Under the pieces are notes generated by a model that had not been told where the DNA came from, did no database searches, and worked only from the letters and a program-made list of their open reading frames with translations. A DNA stretch of 64,000 nt from a virus, in the IMG/VR virus record IMGVR_UViG_3300032053_000034, positions 17,376 to 81,375 of that record. The stretch is one strand, 5' to 3'. How positions within the stretch are numbered: the first letter of the stretch is position 1; each line of letters begins with the position of its first letter. The position numbers were made by a program, and so were the translations under genes. Of the stretch, positions 39,159 to 47,390 are shown one piece after another.

Positions 39159-39387
39159 TTTTATTAACTTCTCCTTTATTTCTAAATAAGAAAAATATCT
39201 TCAGAAAAAGATATGTAACTCCTAATACTGCAGAGATTGAAGAGCAAATATGAATCACTTCTTCAAGAGCAAAGTCCAAAGGGCTCAATATCTTAATTAA
39301 CAAACCCTCAATTTTAAATGAAATTGAAGTCATCACTGCCACAAACAATGGAGTAATATATTCTGAAGCAATTTGCTTAATTGTCAT
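39145..39387 (-). CDS. Holin candidate
   Basis: The 80-aa product starting at 39387 (MTIKQIASEY) has hydrophobic segments at about 9-25 and 40-62 and a charged, Lys/Asn/Glu-rich tail, as in phage holins. The start at 39387 is four bases after the endolysin stop; the longer ORF from 39468 would overlap the endolysin by 77 nt and is less likely. Holins form pores that release the endolysin. Assigned by topology and context. Confidence 0.6.
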   Translation of the reverse strand: MTIKQIASEYITPLFVAVMTSISFKIEGLLIKILSPLDFALEEVIHICSSISAVLGVTYLFLKIFFLFRNKGEVNKNEKN

Positions 39388-39391
39388 GGCG

Positions 39392-39943
39392 TTAAATATT
39401 AATATTAAGAACTTGTTTTGCCCTGTCATAAAAAGCAAGCCTTTCATTATAATGTGTATAGCCTCCATTGATAGTTTTTGTAATTTTTTTATATTCTTGC
39501 TTATCCGCGAGAATATTAAGACCTTTTACGTAGAAAAACCAACATGCAGATGCTACAGTATATTCAAGTTGCTCTAATAATTCAGGGGTTTTAACGAAAT
39601 CTATACCAAAAGCTTTTGATAATTTAGTATAGTTAAATTTACCGGTAATCTGTATATATCCTCTTCCTTTAAACTTCTGTCCATCACCATCTTTTTCTGG
39701 GGTATTACCCAGATCAATTGCTTTTTGGCCTGTATCATAAGCTTCTCCAGAGGCAATTTCTTTTGTATAAAAAAAAGAACCGCTTTCATGTGCTACTTGA
39801 GCAATGAAAGCGGCAAACCTTAATTTGTTATTTATATCAAATTTTTCACAGTAAACATTCATGAATGGAGTTATGATAGCAAGAGTTTTACTGCTTGCTA
39901 AGGGAACAATCTTCTTAATATTTTCCTGTGTTATAAAGTCCAT
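39392..39943 (-). CDS. GH19-family endolysin (chitinase-like muramidase)
   Basis: The 183-aa protein shows glycoside hydrolase family 19 features: FIAQVAHESGSFFYTKE with catalytic Glu53 and a second Glu at 62, the substrate-groove signature FKGRGYIQITGKFNY (92-105), and NGGYTHYNERL near the C-terminus. GH19 endolysins cut the glycan backbone of peptidoglycan. There is no signal peptide, so release would depend on the holin. It is the first gene of the lysis operon, with TATC just before ATG, and a 109-bp AT-rich leader region upstream. Confidence 0.85.
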   Translation of the reverse strand: MDFITQENIKKIVPLASSKTLAIITPFMNVYCEKFDINNKLRFAAFIAQVAHESGSFFYTKEIASGEAYDTGQKAIDLGNTPEKDGDGQKFKGRGYIQITGKFNYTKLSKAFGIDFVKTPELLEQLEYTVASACWFFYVKGLNILADKQEYKKITKTINGGYTHYNERLAFYDRAKQVLNINI

Positions 39944-40052
39944 GATACTAATACGTTATAGAAGGTTATTTTTGTTTTTGTTATTAAGCCTATAAATATA
40001 CGTAATTATAATACAAACACATACAAGCCAGACCAAAGTAACATGACACATA
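39944..40052 (-). promoter_or_regulatory. Leader region of lysis operon with possible promoter
   Basis: The longest gap between the early genes and the lysis operon. On the minus strand a TATAAT box (40005-40010) lies about 60 nt before the endolysin ATG, and TTACTTTG upstream resembles the Bacteroidota -7 consensus TAnnTTTG. Neither has an obvious -35/-33 partner at the right spacing, so the promoter is tentative. Confidence 0.3.
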
Positions 40053-40214
40053 CTATTTTTGTTTTGAAGGGTGTTTTTGAATTGCTTTTTCGTGTCTCTG
40101 ATTTACACTACTAGCATCAAGAACAACTGAGATTCTTTTTCCTGCAGTGTAAATTTCTTCCTTGAAATTTCTTTTATTTTCTGAGATTGACTTTTTTAAA
40201 GATGCCTTAGACAT
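40053..40214 (-). CDS. Small basic hypothetical protein (53 aa)
   Basis: A 53-codon ORF starts with ATG at 40214, one base after the stop of the upstream gene (40216), which indicates co-translation. The product MSKASLKKSISENKRNFKEE... is Lys/Ser-rich and helical with the end HEKAIQKHPSKQK. It is short but its spacing and composition fit a real gene. Function unknown; a nucleic-acid-binding role is possible because of the charge. Confidence 0.6.
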   Translation of the reverse strand: MSKASLKKSISENKRNFKEEIYTAGKRISVVLDASSVNQRHEKAIQKHPSKQK

Positions 40215-40215
40215 T

Positions 40216-40539
40216 TTATTCTGAATTAGATTGTTTAGGTTTTTTTTCTGTATTAGACGCTTTTATCTGTTTCATTAAAGACTCATAAACAGTCTCTACT
40301 GCATCATCAAAAAACTCTTTTGATTCTTCTGGAATCTTATTAATAAAATAGTCGCATACTTCATTAAGTGATTCTTTGGCGCGAATATAATGATTTCTGA
40401 TTTTTGAATCAGCAAAATGACCAGCTTTTATCATCATCATACTTTCTCTTGTTGCAGCAGCAAGCATGACCATGTGATAAATTTGGTTTTCCTCTGCCCT
40501 CTCGGATTCTGGTGTTAATTTTATTTTTCTTTTTGCCAT
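40216..40539 (-). CDS. Helical hypothetical protein
   Basis: The 107-aa protein is almost entirely helical, with basic ends (MAKRKIKLTPESER; EKKPKQ). It includes a Met-rich helix (HMVMLAAATRESMMMIKAG) and an acidic one (IPEESKEFFDDAVETVY). It lies 3 bases after the preceding gene of the operon. No family recognised. Confidence 0.6.
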   Translation of the reverse strand: MAKRKIKLTPESERAEENQIYHMVMLAAATRESMMMIKAGHFADSKIRNHYIRAKESLNEVCDYFINKIPEESKEFFDDAVETVYESLMKQIKASNTEKKPKQSNSE

Positions 40540-40542
40540 AAA

Positions 40543-41301
40543 TCAATAATTGCTATTAAACAATAATTCTCTTTTCCCTTCATGTGATATTGCATAGGCT
40601 TTAATTCTAACTTCTCCTTTTTCTTTAAAAACCTTTACATTAATTCCAGAGTATCCCCATGAAAACTCTTCTGCAGAGTTATTCTTGCAGAAATCATTAA
40701 AGAAATTAATAAAACTTACTAGAGTGTTTGTGTTTCTCCAAGATGAAGAAATAAGCTTTTCTGCCATTTTATAGCCATACCTATAAGGATTTGAAATATT
40801 CTGAAATGTTGCAGATTTTTTATAGTTTAAAGAATACTCAGGATACTCACTTGAAATCTTAAAGTCCTTGATTTCTTTTACGAGATTATTAATATAGTCA
40901 TCTAAGTGTGTTGTTGGTTTTTGATATGGAATACAACATTTAAGTTCATCTCCAAAAAAACAATTACCGTCTTTAATAGCCTCTTGAATACTATATTTAT
41001 TTTCATTCATTATAGCATCATAAAAACTATAAATGCTTCTTCCGCTCCTGTATTCTCCCAATATTTCATAATAATAGAACGCAGCACCCATAGCACACAT
41101 TTCTCCACAAATATTAAAAGCATAATCACCTTTAAAATATTTATGTTTTTCTTCAAACCAATGCTCAAAGACATCATGAAAAATGCCTATGCCATTCCAG
41201 AATGCATTGAAGTTTTTATCTTCAGTTCCTTTAGGGCATAGGCCATATTCTCCACTTGAATCATCTTCAAACATTACTAAATTTACATCTAGTATTTTCA
41301 A
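40543..41301 (-). CDS. Conserved-looking hypothetical protein
   Basis: The 252-aa protein begins MKILDVNLVMFEDD. It contains GIGIFHDVFEHWFEEKH (about residues 37-53), a His/Asp/Glu-rich helix that could be a metal site, then CGEMCAMGAAFYYYE. The second half is beta/helix mixed with SWGYSGINVKVF. I recall similar His-rich proteins in phage nucleotide or early regions but no function. It sits between DUF3310 and the small helical protein genes. Confidence 0.6.
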   Translation of the reverse strand: MKILDVNLVMFEDDSSGEYGLCPKGTEDKNFNAFWNGIGIFHDVFEHWFEEKHKYFKGDYAFNICGEMCAMGAAFYYYEILGEYRSGRSIYSFYDAIMNENKYSIQEAIKDGNCFFGDELKCCIPYQKPTTHLDDYINNLVKEIKDFKISSEYPEYSLNYKKSATFQNISNPYRYGYKMAEKLISSSWRNTNTLVSFINFFNDFCKNNSAEEFSWGYSGINVKVFKEKGEVRIKAYAISHEGKRELLFNSNY

Positions 41302-41305
41302 GGTA

Positions 41306-41545
41306 TTAAGAAGATTTTTCTGTAACCCCTTTGAGATTATTAATCTCTCTGTTTAAATACCAAGCAGCTTTTTCAAGGTCTTCAACAGTTTTTGCAGGGT
41401 CTTTTTTACCTGCACGGGAAATATACTTTACAGTATTTCCAAGATTAAACCCAAGCTTCCATGATTCAATGGCATTTATGGGTTCAATAGAATTGCCAGC
41501 ATAATGCTTTGGCTTATTTACTGGGTCAAAATTATCTTCAGCCAT
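41306..41545 (-). CDS. DUF3310 protein (SaV-like)
   Basis: The 79-aa protein matches DUF3310: PVNKPKHYAG near the start, then IEPINAIESW, LGNTVKYISRAGKKD and DLEKAAWYLNREI. The family is common in phage early regions and is sometimes annotated as nucleotide kinase, but its true role is uncertain. It lies directly downstream of the thyX gene, in keeping with a link to nucleotide metabolism. Confidence 0.85.
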   Translation of the reverse strand: MAEDNFDPVNKPKHYAGNSIEPINAIESWKLGFNLGNTVKYISRAGKKDPAKTVEDLEKAAWYLNREINNLKGVTEKSS

Positions 41546-41546
41546 G

Positions 41547-42638
41547 TTATTTGTTTTCTAATTGTTCACGATACTGAATAAATCCACGGAAATTCTTGCA
41601 CCATCCAAGAGAATTACCTTCTGGCTGATATCCTTCCATTGTACTTGAGTGATCAAAAAGTAAACCTTTTACATTTGTCTCGTACTCTTTGTCATCCATT
41701 GCTTTTGCACAGTGCTCAAAAGGACTCATGTGTTTTGATTTTAAAAGATTATCATGAAGAGATAAGTCTTTTGTGAAATCAATTTTTGCATCATCACCAA
41801 GAGTTTCATAACTAAGTCTTGCACACCTTGCAGATGATACCATTAGTTGTGCTGTTTGAAGATTAAGCTTTATATTAGTCTTGCTGAAGTAATCACCAGA
41901 AGCAAAGCCAAGTAAAACTATTTCAGCTTCTTCCATGGCATCAATGTTAAAATATGGAATATGCCATTCACCGGGTTCAAGAATTTTTGGAGAACTTTCT
42001 ACCATTGCATCATACATGCACTCAGCAAGTCTCATCATATGAACCTCAGCTTGGCCTTTATTTATAGAAAGCCAACCTAATTCACTATATGATTCAAATT
42101 GTTTTGACACAATAGCACTGTCAGAAAATTGTCTTATTAAATCTTTTCTTGATTTAGCTTTGTAAATTCTGTCAATTAGAAAATACTCATATTGAGGACA
42201 TCTTAAATTAAAGAAATTCTCAAACTCAGTTGCAGTAAGAAGTACTTTATGCCACATAAATGGCTCTAAATACCTATTACATATTTGTTTAGTAAGGCCT
42301 TTTTCATTTGCGTCAATAGCTCTCTCTACTGCCTGATCTCTTGCTTTAAGATGATTCATTGTCAACCAAGAAATATCTTTTTTATCAGTAAAATACTCAG
42401 TTCCTTGCATGCCTTTGTGGTCCTTTTGCCAAGCAATAGGAATGAATGGGTCTTCTTTTACTGATTTAAGCATTTTTTCAAAAGGAATAGCCCTGCTTGA
42501 TGCTGAATTTTTAGAAAATAACCGGTGAGTATTTAATTCTGCCAAAATAAATCTTGGAAAAACCAACTCCATTGTTGTTATGCGATGACCTTTTCTTGAA
42601 ATAGAGTCTGCAACTATTTTTGCGCTAATTTTTGTCAT
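41547..42638 (-). CDS. thyX: FAD-dependent thymidylate synthase (phage ThyX)
   Basis: The 363-aa protein is a phage-type ThyX, which makes dTMP from dUMP using FAD, NADPH and methylene-tetrahydrofolate. The signature RHRx7S appears as THRx7S at 37-47 (LNTHRLFSKNSASSRAIP), with the first Arg replaced by Thr, as in many phage ThyX. The C-terminal half has SARCARLSY and later KHMSPFEHCAKAM (about 268-314), which supplies the substrate-binding region. It is longer than bacterial ThyX (about 220-250 aa). It neighbours a MazG-like pyrophosphohydrolase, forming a nucleotide-pool module. Confidence 0.88.
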   Translation of the reverse strand: MTKISAKIVADSISRKGHRITTMELVFPRFILAELNTHRLFSKNSASSRAIPFEKMLKSVKEDPFIPIAWQKDHKGMQGTEYFTDKKDISWLTMNHLKARDQAVERAIDANEKGLTKQICNRYLEPFMWHKVLLTATEFENFFNLRCPQYEYFLIDRIYKAKSRKDLIRQFSDSAIVSKQFESYSELGWLSINKGQAEVHMMRLAECMYDAMVESSPKILEPGEWHIPYFNIDAMEEAEIVLLGFASGDYFSKTNIKLNLQTAQLMVSSARCARLSYETLGDDAKIDFTKDLSLHDNLLKSKHMSPFEHCAKAMDDKEYETNVKGLLFDHSSTMEGYQPEGNSLGWCKNFRGFIQYREQLENK

Positions 42639-42645
42639 ATAAATA

Positions 42646-43347
42646 TTAGAAGAATTTGGTGAGATTTGCTGGTTGATAAAGGTAAGATTTAAGAATCTTA
42701 TCAGTACCTACTTCTTTCATTACAAAACCTGTAGGTGCTTCTTGATAATTTACATCTCTTCCTGCGTCAGCATACTTTTGCTTAGAAATCTTGGCCTCCT
42801 CTTCTGTTTTACACATTTTAGAGTAATTGCTTTTCATTACTTCATTAAAAGCTGGCTCTGCAAGATTAGTTAATCCAAAAGCATTAATTGCACCATAAAG
42901 AACAACTCTTAAATCAGTAACAGCATCAAGTGCTTCTGGCATGTTAATTTCTCCAGTATTTGCAACACAATGAGAAGCCTCTGTAAGCATCAAATCACAG
43001 AACTCTTGTTCTACAGATAGAGCTGTAGCCAACTCATGAAGTTCTTCAAGTATGAGCCTTAGTCTTTTAATCGAAAGCTCTTTATTTGGATCTGTTGGGT
43101 ATTCAAAAGTTGGGTGATTAAAATCTCTATTCCAACATTCAACCAGATTTATTGGGGTTTCTGCCTTAAGGATTTCTTTAAAATTTTCCCAACCCTCATC
43201 AATTTCATATTTAGCCAATTCTAACTTGAGACTCTTAATCATTCTCTCTTTTAGTTCTAAGCCTTTTTCTGAAACATCTTCAGATTCTTCCCATTTTGCC
43301 AAGCCATTTTTAATCTCGGCTATTTCACTTTGAATATCTTTTGCCAT
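42646..43347 (-). CDS. MazG-like nucleotide pyrophosphohydrolase
   Basis: The 233-aa protein has an N-terminal coiled-coil-like region (1-55) and an all-alpha NTP-PPase domain with EELHELATAL and EALDAVTDLRVVLYGAI, the EExxE and ExxD metal motifs of MazG/PRA-PH-like enzymes. A C-terminal part AFNEVMKSNYSKMCKTEEEA...KYADAGRDVNY is typical of the phage subfamily. It probably hydrolyses NTPs or dNTPs to monophosphates, or lowers (p)ppGpp. It lies 7 bases upstream of thyX. Confidence 0.8.
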   Translation of the reverse strand: MAKDIQSEIAEIKNGLAKWEESEDVSEKGLELKERMIKSLKLELAKYEIDEGWENFKEILKAETPINLVECWNRDFNHPTFEYPTDPNKELSIKRLRLILEELHELATALSVEQEFCDLMLTEASHCVANTGEINMPEALDAVTDLRVVLYGAINAFGLTNLAEPAFNEVMKSNYSKMCKTEEEAKISKQKYADAGRDVNYQEAPTGFVMKEVGTDKILKSYLYQPANLTKFF

Positions 43348-43549
43348 AATATTTTCTTTTTACAATGTACATGTTAACATATTCACCCGACTTGCTATAT
43401 TTTTGAATTACAATATCAGAATCCAAATAAGTAAATAGCCTAATAAAATCAGAATACTCCCTTGCTTCACAATTATATCCTAACTCTTTTAGGTGATTTA
43501 ATTGCTTTACAAGTGGAGTATTCTTCATTTTTTCTAATAGATTATCCAT
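43325..43549 (-). CDS. Small hypothetical protein
   Basis: A 74-aa, basic, tyrosine-rich protein (MDNLLEKMKNTPLVKQLNHLKEL... ending KRKYYGKRYSK). It overlaps the MazG-like gene by 23 nt and the upstream gene by 8 nt, so it is part of the operon. No family recognised. Confidence 0.55.
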   Translation of the reverse strand: MDNLLEKMKNTPLVKQLNHLKELGYNCEAREYSDFIRLFTYLDSDIVIQKYSKSGEYVNMYIVKRKYYGKRYSK

Positions 43550-43898
43550 TTCCGCGAAAGGTTAGTTTTATTTTATTGAGCTTAGGAACTACATCAATTA
43601 TGTGCCTATTTTCAAGCAATATACCCTTTTTAGAAATAGATACATAACCTCTTATTTGAATTACAGAGTGTATAAACCAATACAAAACCTTAACCTCAAC
43701 ATCATAATTAATGTCTTCATAATTTTCAAAGAAAATAGGATACTTACCAATCAAATGACAATCATCTGTATTATCAAGATTAAGCTTTCTTGGTTTTTTC
43801 CCATCCTCATATAACCATACTTCAGATAAATGTAATTCTCTGTGTCCAGAAATATAGTACTTTGTTATTATGATTTTAAACTTATGCTTCTTTAGCAT
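43542..43898 (-). CDS. Hypothetical protein
   Basis: A 118-aa beta-rich, basic protein with aromatic strands (FKIIITKYYISGHRELHLSEVWLY; VKVLYWFIHSVIQIRGYVSI). The start codon overlaps the stop of the Gp157-like gene by one base (43898). Unknown function. Confidence 0.55.
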   Translation of the reverse strand: MLKKHKFKIIITKYYISGHRELHLSEVWLYEDGKKPRKLNLDNTDDCHLIGKYPIFFENYEDINYDVEVKVLYWFIHSVIQIRGYVSISKKGILLENRHIIDVVPKLNKIKLTFRGNG

Positions 43899-44494
43899 TA
43901 TTTAATATTTAGACTGTCTTTTTTAAGGACATCTGCACCAGGTACTATAGTGCCATCATTAATTGTGTTTTTAATTTTAGTCTTATCTGGAGAGCAGGAT
44001 TGTGTAAATGCAATTTTATTTGCAAGAAGAAAGTCAAGAATTTTAACCTTGTCTACTTGATTTGGTTTAATAACAATTTCATTATTCATGTATTCAACCG
44101 GAATATCTTCCTGGTTGTTAATGAATACAAAAGCTGTCTTTTTGACTGCAAAAGTTATTGTCCCACTTGATATAGACTTTGCCTTTTCTTTGCCTTTGTA
44201 ATCACCAAACTCATTTACAGCACTAAGCATTCTTGTCTCAAGACTCTCAATAAGTTTCTTTTTCTTAAAAAGCCATCTTTCAATTCTTGCAATTTCTAAT
44301 TTTGCAAGCTCTTCTTCTTGATTGATAGATTTAATAACATCAGAATAAGTGGTTAGCTTAACCGCAAGATTCTCTCTTGTAATAGCAAGTGCTATCTCTT
44401 GTTCTGGAGTTACTACCCCATCATTTTCTGCAATATTTGCAAGTGTTTCTGATAAAGAGGCCTCTATTTGATAAAGACTAAGTGAGTTTTCCAT
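43898..44494 (-). CDS. Gp157-like protein
   Basis: The 198-aa protein resembles Siphovirus Gp157 (PF05565). The first half is helical with LYQIEASLSETLANIAENDG, the region about 60-90 is a charged helix with RIERWLFKKKKLIESLE, and the second half has beta strands (SGTITFAVKKTAFVFINN; DIPVEYMNNEIVIKPN). The family is found next to recombination genes in many phages and is thought to be linked to host-resistance or recombination functions. Here it is next to a RusA-like resolvase. Confidence 0.75.
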   Translation of the reverse strand: MENSLSLYQIEASLSETLANIAENDGVVTPEQEIALAITRENLAVKLTTYSDVIKSINQEEELAKLEIARIERWLFKKKKLIESLETRMLSAVNEFGDYKGKEKAKSISSGTITFAVKKTAFVFINNQEDIPVEYMNNEIVIKPNQVDKVKILDFLLANKIAFTQSCSPDKTKIKNTINDGTIVPGADVLKKDSLNIK

Positions 44495-44517
44495 ATTAGA
44501 TTCCAGTTTTTATAATG

Positions 44518-44931
44518 TCAAAGTATAAAGCATTTAACTCCGCACTCTTTCTTATTAACCTCATAGCCAAGTGGTATCACAACCACATTATCCATATTGT
44601 CTCTTGAAAGGTAGCCATGTTCCTCCATTTCATCCAAGATAACTTGAGTTATATTATTATAATCAAATTCTCTCTTGGTATCCCTGATAAGATACATCCC
44701 AAGAAGAATAGGTTTAGAAGTAGCATTGGCTACCTCTAAAAACCTTGACTTTTGTATTGAGAACACCAAAGAAATGTTTCTTTCAAAAGCTGTTACATTC
44801 TTACTTGAAATTATATGTGTACCAGTCCAACGTTTACTATTTTTCTTTGATGGAATATTTATTCCTTGAATGTAAAAATTTGGATTTGCCAAATCTACAC
44901 TGAACAGATCTATTAATCTTTGGATTACCAT
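44518..44931 (-). CDS. RusA-like Holliday junction resolvase
   Basis: The 137-aa protein has the RusA layout: INIPSKKNSKRW near the N-terminus, then REFDYNNITQVILDEMEEHGYL and RDNMDNVVVIP. Compared with E. coli RusA, D70 is D90 and D91 is D111, while D72 is Asn92 and K76 is Gln96. This FDYxN..Q form is familiar in a phage subfamily, so activity is uncertain. RusA-type enzymes cut four-way junctions. It is followed by Gp157 and preceded by the ubiquitin-like cassette, whose last gene overlaps it by one base. Confidence 0.65.
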   Translation of the reverse strand: MVIQRLIDLFSVDLANPNFYIQGINIPSKKNSKRWTGTHIISSKNVTAFERNISLVFSIQKSRFLEVANATSKPILLGMYLIRDTKREFDYNNITQVILDEMEEHGYLSRDNMDNVVVIPLGYEVNKKECGVKCFIL

Positions 44932-45755
44932 TATAAATCAAATTCACTTAGTGGTACAAATCCCTCCCCTATACCAGTAACAACTTCTTTCCCTTGTTTA
45001 TTAAGAGGTAAAGACGGATTAATAGTTCTTAATACTCCTCTGGAATGAGATCCATAATTAACAAGTATTCCATTAATAAATCTTTGCTTAATCTCTTCAA
45101 TAATATTTTTTGGTATAGTATCAATTCTATGCCCATCTCTTTCCAGGCAAAATGTAGATTTCTGTCTGTATAACTGATCAATATTGTCTTTTGCTATTAT
45201 TGGAATGTTTTGGTTTTCTGCAATACTCCAGTAATATGAAAATTCACGTTGTGAAGGCTTAGTAATCCTAGTATAACTTGTCTTAGCCACATATACAATT
45301 CCTTCATTTGTGAAACTGCCAGTAGTAAGCATTTGATATATTATCCTTTTTGCTTCTGAAGCTCTTACAAACATATCAATATATGGATCACCACCTCTTG
45401 AAAAACATGTATATACATTTGCTCCAATAAAAGTAATTCCATATTGACTTAACCTTCCTGACATAGAATCTTCTCTTGAAGATTTCGCGTTTATCATTGC
45501 AAAAGGGATACTAGTCCCGGTGACCCTCATCCTTCCAATATTAGTAGTTTCAAGATCACTAATAAACATGTCTATATCACTTTCTGTTAAATTAATAAGG
45601 AGTTCTTCACTAGAATTAACCTCTTTTACAAACATGGCAATCATGTATAAATCTATAGCCGTAAGCCATACTTTCTTATAATCAACATGCTTTGATTCAT
45701 CAGGGTTAAAAACAATATTTTCACTACCCTTTAATATGTCTTGGAGGCTATACAT
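44931..45755 (-). CDS. Unknown protein coupled to E1-like gene
   Basis: The 274-aa product starts 8 nt inside the end of the ThiF-like gene, so the two are translated together. It contains a helix-rich first third (YKKVWLTAIDLYMIAMFVKEV) and a beta-rich middle (GRMRVTGTSIPFAMINAKSSRED; QYGITFIGANVYTCF). A basic C-terminal half ends GIGEGFVPLSEFDL. No motif of E3 ligases or proteases was found. Being the last gene of the E2-JAB-E1 operon, it may be a substrate adaptor or target-recognition subunit. That is speculation from position. Confidence 0.55.
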   Translation of the reverse strand: MYSLQDILKGSENIVFNPDESKHVDYKKVWLTAIDLYMIAMFVKEVNSSEELLINLTESDIDMFISDLETTNIGRMRVTGTSIPFAMINAKSSREDSMSGRLSQYGITFIGANVYTCFSRGGDPYIDMFVRASEAKRIIYQMLTTGSFTNEGIVYVAKTSYTRITKPSQREFSYYWSIAENQNIPIIAKDNIDQLYRQKSTFCLERDGHRIDTIPKNIIEEIKQRFINGILVNYGSHSRGVLRTINPSLPLNKQGKEVVTGIGEGFVPLSEFDL

Positions 45756-46458
45756 AAGTTTTGGCTATGTCTAATTGTTGCAAATTAACATAACAATGAA
45801 ATGGTACATCTAAGATAGTCATGCCATTAATCTTGTTGGAGATTAAATTGTTAATTGCTGCCATTCCAAGACTAGTAATCAATGTTGCATTGTGAGTGGT
45901 TGCCTTGGCATTACATGGTAATTCCTCAGCATCATCATCAGAAAACAATGATTTAGCATACTCATTTGCTTGAGCACCATTAGTAATAAGAAAGAATTCA
46001 GAATGTTGAGGCGAACTTCTAAAGTCAATAAAGAACCTATGCTTAGGAGTTGTTCCAGCAGCTTTATGTTCCATTTGCTTTTTAACCCAAAGCTCATAAT
46101 ACATCTTTCTGTACTTCATGCTATCTACTGCAGAAACAAAGCAATCACCAATATCTGCTGTAGTTGTTGGTACAAAATACCCAGCATGAGCTTGAGTTGA
46201 AACATCACTACCAGAGAATAGTTTAATATTGCTTGCTAGTGCAGTTGCTTTGTTTGCTGATAAATTATGTACACCACAGAACTGAGCTGATATATTTTGG
46301 ACCGAGTATAGGTCATTGTCCCATAACTCAAGCAGGTGTCCAATCCTGCTTAAATATAGGGACATCCATGATCCTATCATACCACATCCAATTACTTGTA
46401 TTTTGAGTTTACTTACGGACCACTCAAAAGCACTAAACCTTTTGTTTGCAGTACTCAT
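45748..46458 (-). CDS. ThiF/E1-like adenylyltransferase
   Basis: The 236-aa protein has a Rossmann nucleotide-binding start, KIQVIGCGMIGSWMSLYLSRIG (G24xG26xxG29). Asp47 and Asp49 follow in LWDNDLYSVQNISAQF, the ThiF/E1 'D.D.v...N...Q' signature, then Lys70 and a conserved-type Asp112 (SAVDSMKYR). A possible catalytic Cys182 lies in EELPCNAKATTHN, in the same place as the LPxC of PRTRC ThiF proteins. E1-like enzymes adenylate the C-terminus of a ubiquitin-like protein. The gene starts 5 nt after the JAB gene and overlaps the next by 8 nt. ATC precedes the ATG. The absence of the large E1 domains fits bacterial relatives. Confidence 0.85.
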   Translation of the reverse strand: MSTANKRFSAFEWSVSKLKIQVIGCGMIGSWMSLYLSRIGHLLELWDNDLYSVQNISAQFCGVHNLSANKATALASNIKLFSGSDVSTQAHAGYFVPTTTADIGDCFVSAVDSMKYRKMYYELWVKKQMEHKAAGTTPKHRFFIDFRSSPQHSEFFLITNGAQANEYAKSLFSDDDAEELPCNAKATTHNATLITSLGMAAINNLISNKINGMTILDVPFHCYVNLQQLDIAKTYV

Positions 46459-46463
46459 GATTT

Positions 46464-47390
46464 TTAATGTTTACGTCTATTTTCTCTTCTTTTTTCTCTG
46501 GATTCAGTCCACATTTTTACAGCACTATTACTACTGATTTTCTCATCTTTCTCATCAAAGATGTCATCAACTGGAGTGCCATTTTGAGTTGTTTCCACAA
46601 CACCAAAATCCTCGTCAAACTTTTCAGATCCATTATTAAATCCAATTTCACTTTGAACATAAGGTGCATTCCTGAATTTTCTTGAATTGGTTTCAAGATT
46701 TTCCCAGTCAGCCTCTCTTGTTCCTCCACGAAAAGAATCTGCCCTCACAGATACCTGAAAGTCATTTCCTTCTCTTGATGTAGAATCTCTAAAAAAGCTA
46801 GGCTTTGCTTTTGCCAGCTCCTTGAATCTTTCCTCACAGCAAATCATTTTTACAATTTCGCAATCATAAACTTTAATGAATTTCTGTTGTGAAATTACGT
46901 TTGCAGGAAGATTAGGGATATTTTCAAACATTTCAACAACATTTCCCTCAATTACTGTAGAAACCTTAGCCTTATAACTACCAGCACAGTTTACAATCAA
47001 TGACAGAAACTGAGGAAAGAAATCTGCATTCACATGAAGTACGCGAGAATCCTCTCCACTAAAGAAAGTGTCCATATTGTGATGAGAATGCATTAAACCC
47101 ATTGTCCACCCATTTTCTGAGACCTCAGGGTTCTCCATATAGATGTCAGGCATGTTTGTGTTAAAATCAAACTTAGTGAATCCAGAAGTCCCCAAATCCA
47201 TCAAATAGAAGCCATGAACTAGAAATGATAAATCTTCTGGTTTTGATAAGTCGCCATTTACAGAATAAAAGATAACTCCAGACCATTCAAGGCTTTTATA
47301 CTCTCTATGCATGAAATCAATATCATTAAGGACATTTGGAGAAATTACTACTTTAGGTTTACCAAAACCTGTATATTTTACTACTTCCAT
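46464..47390 (-). CDS. JAB/JAMM metallopeptidase (deubiquitinase-like)
   Basis: The 308-aa protein has the full JAMM signature: Glu35 in LEWSGVIFYS, then GLMHSHHNMDTFFSGED, which gives His101xHis103, seven residues, Ser111 and Asp114 (HxHx7SxxD). JAMM proteases remove or mature ubiquitin-like modifiers with a zinc ion. The N-terminal 150 residues form the catalytic domain; residues 200-308 are Arg/Asp/Glu/Asn-rich and likely disordered, with a basic tail (REKRRENRRKH). The start overlaps the stop of the E2-like gene by one base (TAATGG), so the two are coupled. Confidence 0.88.
   Translation of the reverse strand: MEVVKYTGFGKPKVVISPNVLNDIDFMHREYKSLEWSGVIFYSVNGDLSKPEDLSFLVHGFYLMDLGTSGFTKFDFNTNMPDIYMENPEVSENGWTMGLMHSHHNMDTFFSGEDSRVLHVNADFFPQFLSLIVNCAGSYKAKVSTVIEGNVVEMFENIPNLPANVISQQKFIKVYDCEIVKMICCEERFKELAKAKPSFFRDSTSREGNDFQVSVRADSFRGGTREADWENLETNSRKFRNAPYVQSEIGFNNGSEKFDEDFGVVETTQNGTPVDDIFDEKDEKISSNSAVKMWTESREKRRENRRKH

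Noticed and set aside
39388-39468. Longer start of the holin candidate
   Set aside because: It would overlap the endolysin by 77 nt, while the ATG at 39387 lies just after the endolysin stop.
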